Virus record (IMG/VR): IMGVR_UViG_3300046466_000127
Coordinates: 1-24,081 of that record
Length of the DNA stretch: 24,081 bases
Source of the DNA: a virus
Reading direction: 5' to 3' (one strand)
Shown here: in pieces, positions 6,651 through 13,705 of the stretch
Numbering within the stretch: the first letter of the stretch is position 1
Layout of the letters: every line of letters begins with the position of its first letter
Program-made: the position numbers and the translations under genes
Notes under the pieces: model-generated
Told to the model about the DNA's origin: nothing
Database searches by the model: none
Seen by the model: the letters and a program-made list of their open reading frames with translations, nothing else

Positions 6651-7333
6651 CTATGAAACGTCTCAAGATAGACCACCTGTTAACCTACGAAGCAATCACA
6701 CAAAATCAAAGAATAGCATACGACTCGTGGGATGACAGAGACCATTTGGTTCTCTGTGGTTCGGCAGGAACGGGTAAGACCTTTATCGGAATGTATCTCG
6801 CACTCGCGGATGTTCTAGATAAATCGTATGAACAAGACAAACTTGTTATCGTAAGGAGCGTTGTTCCGACACGGGAGATGGGGTATCTGCCTGGCTCAAT
6901 CGAGGAGAAGGTTGATGCATATACCGCACCGTATCGGTCAATCGCAACCGAACTATTCAATGAGAAACTCGCATATGATATGCTTGAGACACAGGGTGCA
7001 ATCTCGTTTATGTCCACTTCATTCATTCGGGGACAGACAATCGATGACGCAATCATTCTGGTTGATGAGATGCAGAACCTTACATACCACGAACTGGATA
7101 GTATTATCACTCGTGTGGGACGCAATACACGCATCATCTTCAGTGGAGACTACTATCAATCAGACCTAAATAAAGAGACTGACAAGAACGGTATTCTGGA
7201 CTTTATGAACATCATGGAAGTCATGAACAACTTTACAACCGTAGAATTCGGATGGGCAGATATTGTAAGGTCAGACTTTGTTCGAGACTATATCATGACC
7301 AAAGAAATGGTCGAAAGAGGAAAACTAAATTGA
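6647..7333 (+). CDS. phoH: PhoH-like P-loop ATPase
   Basis: The 228 residues show a Walker A GSAGTGKT at 38-45, VRSVVPTREMGYLPGS (69-84) typical of PhoH, and a Walker B IILVDEMQN at 136-144. SGDYYQSDL, the sensor-like region, follows. The length fits the single-domain PhoH of marine phages. PhoH proteins are ATPases/helicases linked to RNA metabolism and, in some hosts, phosphate stress. Their role in phages is unsettled. The start overlaps the upstream stop (ATGA), and a second ATG lies two codons later. The stop TGA overlaps the TTG start of the peptidase gene downstream. The identification is secure, the function is not. Confidence 0.95.
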   Translation: MTMKRLKIDHLLTYEAITQNQRIAYDSWDDRDHLVLCGSAGTGKTFIGMYLALADVLDKSYEQDKLVIVRSVVPTREMGYLPGSIEEKVDAYTAPYRSIATELFNEKLAYDMLETQGAISFMSTSFIRGQTIDDAIILVDEMQNLTYHELDSIITRVGRNTRIIFSGDYYQSDLNKETDKNGILDFMNIMEVMNNFTTVEFGWADIVRSDFVRDYIMTKEMVERGKLN

Positions 7334-7791
7334 GACTATCACCAAACTTCACCTTGAGTGAATTTACCAAGTCCCAGACTGCTCTGCGACAAGGTATCGA
7401 CAACACACCGAATGAAGAACACTTGGTTGCGGCACAGGCGTTGTTCCTGATGGTCGTTCAACCTGTTCGAGATAACTTTGGTGTTACCGTAATCAACTCT
7501 GGATACCGTGGCCCTGCACTGAATGAAGCGGTTGGCGGTTCGTCAAAGTCCCAACATTGTAAGGGTGAGGCAGTGGACATCGAATGTCCAGGCACATCTA
7601 ACTACGAAGTCGCAAAGTGGATTGAAGACAATCTGGACTTTGACCAACTCATCCTTGAGTTCTATACGCCTGGCATTCCTGACTCTGGTTGGGTTCATGT
7701 GTCGTATAAGGTGGAAGGTAATCGTAAATCAGTATTGACCGCAATGAGAGAAGATGGCAAGACAGTCTATAAGACTGGACTAATTGAATGA
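7330..7791 (+). CDS. M15 family zinc peptidase (peptidoglycan D-Ala-D-Ala type)
   Basis: The 153-residue product begins RLSPNFTLSEFTKSQTA, typical of the M15A group. Zinc ligands are H76 and D83 in SQHCKGEAVDIE and H123 in GWVHVSY, with INSGYRG before them. Such phage enzymes cut peptide cross-links of peptidoglycan and serve as endolysin or tail-associated lysin. No signal peptide or membrane anchor is seen, so export would need a holin or virion delivery. I chose the TTG start at 7330, which overlaps the phoH stop and has GAGG at 7316-7319. The frame is open further upstream, but that part lies inside phoH and lacks family similarity. Confidence 0.9.
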   Translation: MRLSPNFTLSEFTKSQTALRQGIDNTPNEEHLVAAQALFLMVVQPVRDNFGVTVINSGYRGPALNEAVGGSSKSQHCKGEAVDIECPGTSNYEVAKWIEDNLDFDQLILEFYTPGIPDSGWVHVSYKVEGNRKSVLTAMREDGKTVYKTGLIE

Positions 7792-8633
7792 AAAATATCA
7801 TCTATCAATATATGATAATTGATGAAGATACTAACAAACGGGGTAAAGTTCCTCAGTATCCTCAAGGCACTCGCGCAGAACTATATCAAAAAACCGCAGA
7901 CCTCTCTGCGGAATCATTTCGCACCTATGCAAATAAGATAGGCGCAATACACCATTATACGAATAATAAGGTGTTTACTAAAGGTAAATCTGGGACTACT
8001 GTTCCTTTGTTTGAAGTTCTACGATTAGTTTACGACCCTCTCTATGATGACTTTGATAAGTTGTTGTTTGTCGATACGGATATTATTGCAAATACTGAAG
8101 AGAACATCTTTGACATAGAAGACTGTGATGTTTATGGTGTGTTTGAGTCTGATATTCGGACAACCAAAGGGGGTGGATATAATAGTTGGGATTATAGTCA
8201 AAAAAAATATCAAGAAGTTGCAACAAGATTTAATAGAACGGGTGTCCCTATCGTTGAGAACCGATGGGGTAAAGAACCATCAAGTATAACCTGTTTCAAT
8301 ACTGGTGTCATGGTTTGGTCAAGAGATGCACGACTCAAAGCACGAGAGTGTTTTGATGACTGGTATGAATACATGATGGCAGGAGAGGGTAAGGATGCGT
8401 TTTGGGTAAACAATGACCAGTTCTTCATCTCTGGTCAATTGACCAAACACGGATTTGACATCAAGGGTATTGACCAGACTTGGAATGATACACCCACCCA
8501 TTGGGAAGATGACCGTGGATATGATATGAATTTTCTGCACTACACGGGTGGCGGTAATAAAGTTATCATGCTTGATGATTATACAAATAATAAATTCAAA
8601 TACTTAAAAAAATTCAAATATGTAAAGGCATAA
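7788..8633 (+). CDS. GT8-like (GT-A fold) glycosyltransferase
   Basis: The 281 residues carry a nucleotide-sugar metal site DTD at 96-98 in LLFVDTDIIANTEENIFD. FNTGVMVW follows at 170-177, NNDQ at 208-211 and HYTGGG at 251-256. This order is that of GT8-type glycosyltransferases. It would transfer a sugar from a nucleotide donor in the cytoplasm; the acceptor is unknown. The ATG overlaps the peptidase stop (ATGA). The C-terminus is a lysine-rich repeat (KFKYLKKFKYVKA), and a third copy of the underlying DNA lies just after the stop in another frame. Confidence 0.88.
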   Translation: MKNIIYQYMIIDEDTNKRGKVPQYPQGTRAELYQKTADLSAESFRTYANKIGAIHHYTNNKVFTKGKSGTTVPLFEVLRLVYDPLYDDFDKLLFVDTDIIANTEENIFDIEDCDVYGVFESDIRTTKGGGYNSWDYSQKKYQEVATRFNRTGVPIVENRWGKEPSSITCFNTGVMVWSRDARLKARECFDDWYEYMMAGEGKDAFWVNNDQFFISGQLTKHGFDIKGIDQTWNDTPTHWEDDRGYDMNFLHYTGGGNKVIMLDDYTNNKFKYLKKFKYVKA

Positions 8634-8654
8634 AAAGGGCAAATTCAAATACTT
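8592..8654 (+). repeat. Three short direct repeats of AAATTCAAATA at a gene end
   Basis: AAATTCAAATACTT occurs at 8592-8605 and 8641-8654, and the shorter AAATTCAAATA at 8610-8620. The first two copies are in frame and encode KFKY twice. The third lies after the stop and, in its own frame, would read KFKYLKP then a stop. This looks like a small tandem duplication at the 3' end of the glycosyltransferase gene. Confidence 0.7.
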
Positions 8655-8714
8655 GAAACCGTAAAGATTGAAGACCGCACTTACGCAATCGTGCAGATAC
8701 TCAACTTTAATTTT

Positions 8715-8864
8715 ATGAATACTTACGAGATTATCTGTTCGGATGAATATTATAGTGATGTTGTCGCAGGCCCGTATCTTTCTATAGAGGAAGCGGTCAA
8801 AGACTTACTGTCTGTTGCCGAGATGCATGAAAAAATACATGCACGACCCACAAAAAACGCTTGA
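8715..8864 (+). CDS. Small hypothetical protein, 49 residues
   Basis: The ORF MNTYEIICSDEYYSDVVAG... with SIEEAVKDLLSVAEMH looks like the many small alpha/beta phage proteins that open with a short strand and carry a helix. The frame stays open back to 8634 without a stop, reading IEDRTYAIVQILNFNF before the Met, and a GTG at 8691 is an alternative start. No clear ribosome site precedes either start. The TGA stop lies within the -35 box of the next promoter. It could be a complete small gene or the remains of a longer one disturbed by the repeat upstream. The family is not recognised. Confidence 0.45.
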   Translation: MNTYEIICSDEYYSDVVAGPYLSIEEAVKDLLSVAEMHEKIHARPTKNA

Positions 8865-8889
8865 CAAACTGTGCCCTTTCTTGTATTAT
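8861..8889 (+). promoter_or_regulatory. Sigma70-type promoter, TTGACA-17-TATTAT
   Basis: TTGACA (8861-8866), a 17-base spacer and TATTAT (8884-8889). A TATAAT at 8887-8892 would have a 20-base spacer. A good AAAGGA ribosome site (8901-8906) and ATG 8913 follow. It shares GCTTGACA with the two promoters near 4.9 and 5.4 kb and probably starts the transcript through the carbamoyltransferase and glycosyltransferase genes. Confidence 0.8.
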
Positions 8890-8912
8890 AATAGTATAAG
8901 AAAGGAAAATAT

Positions 8913-9488
8913 ATGAAAAAATATCACAAAGTAGTTCTTACCGACATTGATGGTGTTGTCCTTAACTGGGGATATGCCTTTGATATCTGGATGCAAGAAA
9001 AGGGTTATGTTGTTAAAGACCCCGATTCCTATGATATAGGTAAGGTCTATGGACTTGAACCTTCTGAATCAAAAGAAATGGTTCGGTTGTTCAACGAAAG
9101 TGCTGCGATTGGTTTTCTACCACCTCTCCGCGATGCAATGCACTATATCAAGAAACTCCATGAAGAACATGGGTATGTCTTTCACGCAATCACAAGTTTG
9201 AGTAAAGACTTTAACGCACAGAAACTTCGGACACAGAACCTTCAGAAGTTGTTTGGTGAAACTGTGTTTGAGAAGTTTATCTATCTTGATACTGGGGCTG
9301 ACAAAGACCAAGAGTTAAGTCAGTATGAAGGTAAAGATTATGTCTGGGTTGAAGACAAGATTGAGAATGCCCAGTGTGGTGCAAGTTTTGGTCTTGACTC
9401 TATTCTCATGGAACACAGTTTCAACATGGATAATACAGAGTTTCCCCTGATGAAAAACTGGAAAGATATATACGAATATTTAACTTGA
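8913..9488 (+). CDS. HAD-superfamily phosphatase
   Basis: HAD motif I is seen as LTDIDGVV with D11 (nucleophile) and D13. Motif II is ITS around T94-S95, and motif IV is VEDKIENA with E147-D148. The 191 residues leave room for a small helical cap (roughly residues 25-75). Likely activity is removal of phosphate from a small phosphorylated compound, a sugar phosphate or a nucleotide. Nearby glycan genes favour a sugar phosphate, while the same type of enzyme in phages also acts as a 5'-deoxynucleotidase. It is the first gene after a strong promoter. Its end overlaps the frame of the next gene, whose ATG I place at 9500. Confidence 0.85.
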   Translation: MKKYHKVVLTDIDGVVLNWGYAFDIWMQEKGYVVKDPDSYDIGKVYGLEPSESKEMVRLFNESAAIGFLPPLRDAMHYIKKLHEEHGYVFHAITSLSKDFNAQKLRTQNLQKLFGETVFEKFIYLDTGADKDQELSQYEGKDYVWVEDKIENAQCGASFGLDSILMEHSFNMDNTEFPLMKNWKDIYEYLT

Positions 9489-9499
9489 TATATACTCCT

Positions 9500-11002
9500 A
9501 TGAGATATGTTGGTTATTCAGAATACTTTCACGATGCGGCATTGGCTATCGTCAATCCCGATGGTAAAGTCGCATATGCGTCACAATCAGAACGATATAG
9601 TAAAATAAAAAACGATGAATTGATATTCCCTGAGATGTGGAATTTTGTCAATGATGATGACCACGTTACCTTTTATGAAGATATAAATTTGCGTAAAAAA
9701 ATGATGGGCGGTTATCGCACATTTGGTGCCCCTAAATTTAGGAATCAAAAAGAAGAACAAACAGCGCCAATTAGTAATTCATACCTGTATGATGATTTTA
9801 ATCTACATCATGAAAGTCATTGTGCTCTCGCATTTTTCACTCGGCCGTGGCAATCAAAAGAAGACACAGTTTGTGTTTCAGTAGATGGTTCGGGTGAACT
9901 TGAATCGGTTGCAATTCATGACCACAATCTAAAACCCATAAAAAAAGTTATGTGGCCACAATCTCTTGGAATGTTATATGGGACTGTGACTGGAGCAATA
10001 GGTTTGAAATCTCTTAGAGATGAATATATCGTCATGGGACTTTCTTCGTATGGTGAGGTTGACAAAAAACTTTACGACATATTATATAACGGTTATTATT
10101 GGTTTGAAAGTGAACAGGGATTATACGAGAAAATGATTGTAGATTTTGAACAAACTTCAATCGCAGAAAGTTCCCTAAGCGCTAAATTTGTTGTATATGA
10201 AACAAGAATAAAAAATAGGTGCAAGGAGATATCTATGGAGGATGCCGCTGCAACTGTTCAAAATTTCTTTGAGGTCGAAGTTCTTAAAATTATGAAGGAA
10301 GCAAGAAAGTATGGGTCTAAACTTGTCTATGGTGGTGGTTGTGCCCAAAATGTTATTGCAAACTCTATGATACGCGAACTCTTTGATGACATGCATATTG
10401 CAATCGCACCTAATGATGCAGGCAATGCTCTAGGGTGTGCAGCATACACATGGCATAAAAACACGGGGGGAACACATCTAGACTGGTCTCCATATTTGGG
10501 TCATAATATTGACCGTGATATCAATCCAAAAGAAGTTGCAAAGTATCTCGTTGAAAATCGAGTCTGTGGTATTGCAAATGGTCGAGCAGAGTATGGCCCT
10601 CGTGCATTGGGTAATCGGTCTCTGATTGCAGATGTTCGTTATGATGTCAAGGATACCGTTAATGAAATAAAAAAGAGACACAAGTTCAGACCTTTTGGCC
10701 CTGCAATTCTGTCAGAATTTCAAGACCACTATTTTGATGGTCATAAAAATGAATATATGCAGTATGCTGCAATTGCAAAACATCCTTATGACTCTGTAAC
10801 ACATATAGATAATACTGCAAGGGTGCAAGTAGTAAAACCTGATTGCAAATCTGTTCTTAGACAGATATTAGAAGAATATTTTGAACTTACACAAGTCCCA
10901 ATGTTACTAAATACTTCTTTGAACATAAGAAATCAACCTATGGTAAATACCATTGAGGACGCTATAGAATGGGAAAAAAAATATAACGTAAGAGTATTCT
11001 AA
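9500..11002 (+). CDS. NodU/CmcH-family carbamoyltransferase
   Basis: This enzyme transfers a carbamoyl group from carbamoyl phosphate, via carbamoyl-adenylate, to a sugar hydroxyl. The N-terminal ASKHA/Kae1-like domain shows YFHDAALAIV (9-18), QSERYSK (29-35), HHESHCALAFF (103-113) and VSVDGSGE (126-133). A GGGCAQNVIAN motif is at 278-288. The C-terminal domain has GRAEYGPRALGNRS (361-374), FRPFGPAIL and later LLNTSLN. These are the family's main signatures, so the enzyme looks intact at 500 residues, slightly shorter than NodU. I prefer ATG 9500 to the in-frame TTG at 9485. The stop overlaps the next ATG. This gene looks more AT-rich than its neighbours, a hint of separate acquisition. Confidence 0.95.
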   Translation: MRYVGYSEYFHDAALAIVNPDGKVAYASQSERYSKIKNDELIFPEMWNFVNDDDHVTFYEDINLRKKMMGGYRTFGAPKFRNQKEEQTAPISNSYLYDDFNLHHESHCALAFFTRPWQSKEDTVCVSVDGSGELESVAIHDHNLKPIKKVMWPQSLGMLYGTVTGAIGLKSLRDEYIVMGLSSYGEVDKKLYDILYNGYYWFESEQGLYEKMIVDFEQTSIAESSLSAKFVVYETRIKNRCKEISMEDAAATVQNFFEVEVLKIMKEARKYGSKLVYGGGCAQNVIANSMIRELFDDMHIAIAPNDAGNALGCAAYTWHKNTGGTHLDWSPYLGHNIDRDINPKEVAKYLVENRVCGIANGRAEYGPRALGNRSLIADVRYDVKDTVNEIKKRHKFRPFGPAILSEFQDHYFDGHKNEYMQYAAIAKHPYDSVTHIDNTARVQVVKPDCKSVLRQILEEYFELTQVPMLLNTSLNIRNQPMVNTIEDAIEWEKKYNVRVF

Positions 11003-11331
11003 TGGCAAAAAAACAAAAACAATTACAAGAACAATCAATTTATGATAAGTATGATTTAGATGGGGATGGAACAGTGACAGATGAAGAACTCGCTCGAGCC
11101 GAAGAGATGCGTAGATTTGATAATGAAGATGCGAAGGCAGACGCACAACGTAAGATGGCGTGGTTTGCTCTGTGGGGTATGTTGTTATATCCACCTAGTA
11201 TTGGTGTAGCAAGTATATTTGGATTAGATATTGCAGCATCTTTGATTGCAGATATCGCATCTGTTTATTTCGTATCGGTTGCAGCAATCGTTGCAGCATT
11301 CTTCGGGGCATCTGCACTGAACAAAAAGTAA
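11002..11331 (+). CDS. EF-hand protein with two membrane segments
   Basis: An almost perfect EF-hand calcium loop lies at residues 18-29 (DLDGDGTVTDEE), with ligands at D18, D20, D22, T24, T26 and E29. A charged helix follows. Two hydrophobic stretches, about 53-73 and 84-104, suggest a helical hairpin in the membrane with the EF-hand on one face. A similar 100-110 residue protein (DLDGDG plus WFALWGMLLYP) is, from memory, common in marine T4-like phages; its role is unknown. Membrane location and size could fit a holin or a membrane-associated calcium sensor. It is squeezed between two glycan genes with TAATG overlaps on both sides, so it is cotranslated with them. Confidence 0.85.
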   Translation: MAKKQKQLQEQSIYDKYDLDGDGTVTDEELARAEEMRRFDNEDAKADAQRKMAWFALWGMLLYPPSIGVASIFGLDIAASLIADIASVYFVSVAAIVAAFFGASALNKK

Positions 11332-12170
11332 TGAAAATAAGATGGCGTGGAACTTGGGGTGTTGGTGACTTCATGCAAGCACTCAACGCCTCTCATAATT
11401 ATTGTTTCAAAAATAAGACAACAGTAAATCTTGAGATGCACTGGCGACATGATGAAGACTACCTTCATCATCCTAAAGACCCAGAAACAATCATTCAAAG
11501 AATGGATTGGCTACACACACAATATCATCGTCAGGATGATGTGACAGTCACGCATGTTTTTAATTCTCAACTATTTCCGTATAATAACCTCGATACATCA
11601 GCCAATAAAACCCGATGTTATTTTGATGACAAGCCTGTTGCATCTCCAAAAAATGACTGGATATTCAAACCAGAGTCATTTGTTCCCAAAAGAAAAAAGA
11701 TAGTTATCTGGACACCTACATATAATAGTCAAGCACCAAGAACTTGGAAAAACTTCTTGACAAGTGATGATTGGTATGATATAATTAAGCTACTTTCTTG
11801 GGAGGGTTGGATACTAGTAGAATTAACTTATCGAACTCCTATCAGTGTTGCATTCAAACAAATATCAGAGGCAGATTTTATTGTATGTTATGATGGTATG
11901 TGGCACTTGATTGCAAGAAATTTTGGTAAACCTATGTTCATACCATCTTGGGAAGGTATCACTGAATACAACACACCACAGGCAATAAGAAGACCTATTT
12001 TAGATTTATCTAAATATAAAGACAATCCCTCTGGGGCGACAGCTGTTGGTCGCAAGGATGTTAAGAAATTTTTTGGTGATGGTAATAAAAAGTTTGAACC
12101 TAATCTTACTAAAATGAAAACAAAAGCAAAAGTTTATTTGAAAAATCTAAAAAAATATCATGAAGATTGA
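11331..12170 (+). CDS. GT-B glycosyltransferase, heptosyltransferase (GT9)-like
   Basis: The protein opens with MKIRWRGTWGVGDFMQALN, resembling the N-terminal GIGD loop of ADP-heptose:LPS heptosyltransferases. The C-terminal half has a strand-loop KKIVIWTPTYNSQAPRTW and EADFIVCYDGMWHLIARNFGKP, the donor-site region where GT9 enzymes have D/S-GxxH-A. This supports a GT-B transferase of 279 residues acting in the cytoplasm on a lipid- or protein-linked glycan. The donor sugar cannot be told. The tail is lysine-rich. The start overlaps the previous stop, and the next gene begins 11 bases before its own stop. It is AT-rich by eye, like the carbamoyltransferase. Confidence 0.75.
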   Translation: MKIRWRGTWGVGDFMQALNASHNYCFKNKTTVNLEMHWRHDEDYLHHPKDPETIIQRMDWLHTQYHRQDDVTVTHVFNSQLFPYNNLDTSANKTRCYFDDKPVASPKNDWIFKPESFVPKRKKIVIWTPTYNSQAPRTWKNFLTSDDWYDIIKLLSWEGWILVELTYRTPISVAFKQISEADFIVCYDGMWHLIARNFGKPMFIPSWEGITEYNTPQAIRRPILDLSKYKDNPSGATAVGRKDVKKFFGDGNKKFEPNLTKMKTKAKVYLKNLKKYHED

Positions 12171-13119
12171 TAGAGCAGTAATTGAAGTCTATGGTGGATG
12201 TAACTACTCATGTAGTATGTGTCCTCAAGATATGCGAACAGGTGGTCGGGATAAACGATTCAAGGGTAAGATGACTCTTGAAGAGTTTGAACAGAACGTA
12301 GCAGATTGTGCTCAACATGGTCTACGAGTCGTAAACCTTGATGGTAGTGGTGAGGCAACCGCAGTCAATAACCTACCCGATTATATCAGGATTGTCAAGA
12401 AATATAATGCACAGGCTGTTATCTTTTCTAATGGGTTCAAGATGCATGGTCAATACATGAAGGACTGTGTTGATGCGGGTCTTGACTTCTATCGGTTCTC
12501 ATTCATTGGGTCAAACCATGATAAATACGATGAGTGGATGTATAATAAAGTCGGTGGGACATACGAAAAAATTATTCAGAACATCCGCGAAATGAAGGCG
12601 TATGTAGAAGAGACCGAATCAAAATGTGTAGTTGCGACATATCATCTGATTACTGACAATGACAATCTACAGAATGAACTAGACGAATACAAAGCATTGG
12701 TCGAAGACCTAGGCGTCAGAACAGAGATTTGGAAACTACATAACTGGAGTGGTGTGTATGACCCGTCTTATAAACGCGAAGGTGAGGTAAAGACCTGTGG
12801 GCGACCTTTTAGTCCAGACGTTGTTATTCGTGTTGGTGGCCTTGATGGTAAAAGAGGTGCTGTCGCTCCTTGTTGCCAAGTCTTGGGTAGAGACGAGGAA
12901 GCAGTTCTCGGTCACACATCTGAAAACACAATTGAAGAAATCTGGTTCGGTGATGCGTATAGTCAACTCCGTGATGACCATACTACTGGAAATTATCCTG
13001 ATTACTGCCGTGGGTGCGACTTTCTTCTTGATGACCCCGAAGTTCTAATTTATACAAATCACAATCGCGACCTCCACCACATGTATGGCACGGAGTTTGA
13101 CCTCAATGATTTCCGATAA
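12160..13119 (+). CDS. Radical SAM enzyme with SPASM-type auxiliary cluster domain
   Basis: The CxxxCxxC motif at C14, C18 and C21 (CNYSCSMCPQD) binds the [4Fe-4S] cluster that cleaves S-adenosylmethionine. A glycine-rich GSGEAT segment follows. The C-terminal part has a cysteine set typical of SPASM domains (TCGRPF, APCC, then CRGC after LGH...IEEIWFGD). It can hold one or two auxiliary clusters. Such enzymes modify peptides or sugars by radical chemistry; which substrate applies here is unknown. Placed between glycosyltransferases, a sugar or glycoprotein is plausible. Length (319) is normal. The start overlaps the GT-B gene by 11 bases. Confidence 0.9.
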   Translation: MKIDRAVIEVYGGCNYSCSMCPQDMRTGGRDKRFKGKMTLEEFEQNVADCAQHGLRVVNLDGSGEATAVNNLPDYIRIVKKYNAQAVIFSNGFKMHGQYMKDCVDAGLDFYRFSFIGSNHDKYDEWMYNKVGGTYEKIIQNIREMKAYVEETESKCVVATYHLITDNDNLQNELDEYKALVEDLGVRTEIWKLHNWSGVYDPSYKREGEVKTCGRPFSPDVVIRVGGLDGKRGAVAPCCQVLGRDEEAVLGHTSENTIEEIWFGDAYSQLRDDHTTGNYPDYCRGCDFLLDDPEVLIYTNHNRDLHHMYGTEFDLNDFR

Positions 13120-13705
13120 CATTTGGATGATACAGATACCTGATAACGAGGTATCACAATATTATGTGAATAGGGTTTTACCTTCGTGGAATAATCATAA
13201 GGTAAATATGTTTGATGCATATACACCAGACCATATGCCTGACCATCTGAACTTCGGAAAGTTTTGGAACTTTCGAGACTTCAGTCAATCAGAGAAGGCG
13301 GGGTTCTATAGTCATTTAGAACTGTGGAAAAAATGTTTTGAAGAGGATGAACCTATCGCAATCATTGAACACGATGTGATGTGCATCAAAGATGATATGC
13401 CTATCATAGATAATTTCTTTGCCTTCTGCGATTTTGACTCTGAACAGAGTCATGAAAACTATGCCACAAGATTTAGAGGTCATCCCTATTGGGGGACGGG
13501 AGAGATGTTCTGTCCAGTCACTCATGCATATTACATGACACCTGATGTGGCAGAGACGATGTATTATAATCTTATAGATACAAAACTGAATAAATTTGTT
13601 GATGATTACATGTGGGAATTCATGGGTAAGGATACAAACAAAATTGTAAATTACACAAATCCTCTGTATGACAAAGAAGTTGGAGCAACGATGATTCATG
13701 AATAG
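13106..13705 (+). CDS. GT25-like glycosyltransferase (1 of 3)
   Basis: SEKAGFYSHLELWKKCFEEDEPIAIIEHDV matches, in two pieces, the GT25 pattern of an SHxxLW helix followed by a strand ending in an acidic metal-site motif. Here that motif is EHD rather than EDD. VTHAYYMTPDVAETMYYNL corresponds to the later GT25 AYxxxxxGA region. About 200 residues. LPS-type GT25 enzymes add hexoses in the cytoplasm. I chose ATG 13106, with GGAG at 13092-13095, over ATG 13085, since both overlap the radical SAM gene. It overlaps the next gene by 8 bases. Two related genes occur at 21929 and 22624. Confidence 0.8.
   Translation: MISDNIWMIQIPDNEVSQYYVNRVLPSWNNHKVNMFDAYTPDHMPDHLNFGKFWNFRDFSQSEKAGFYSHLELWKKCFEEDEPIAIIEHDVMCIKDDMPIIDNFFAFCDFDSEQSHENYATRFRGHPYWGTGEMFCPVTHAYYMTPDVAETMYYNLIDTKLNKFVDDYMWEFMGKDTNKIVNYTNPLYDKEVGATMIHE

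Noticed and set aside
10059-10090. TTGACA with TATTAT-like bases inside the carbamoyltransferase gene
   Set aside because: It is within a conserved coding region, the spacing is poor, and no gene start follows.
12797-13048. ORF of 83 codons in another frame within the radical SAM gene
   Set aside because: It overlaps the cysteine-rich conserved C-terminus of the real gene. Its hydrophobic runs are a frame-shift artefact.
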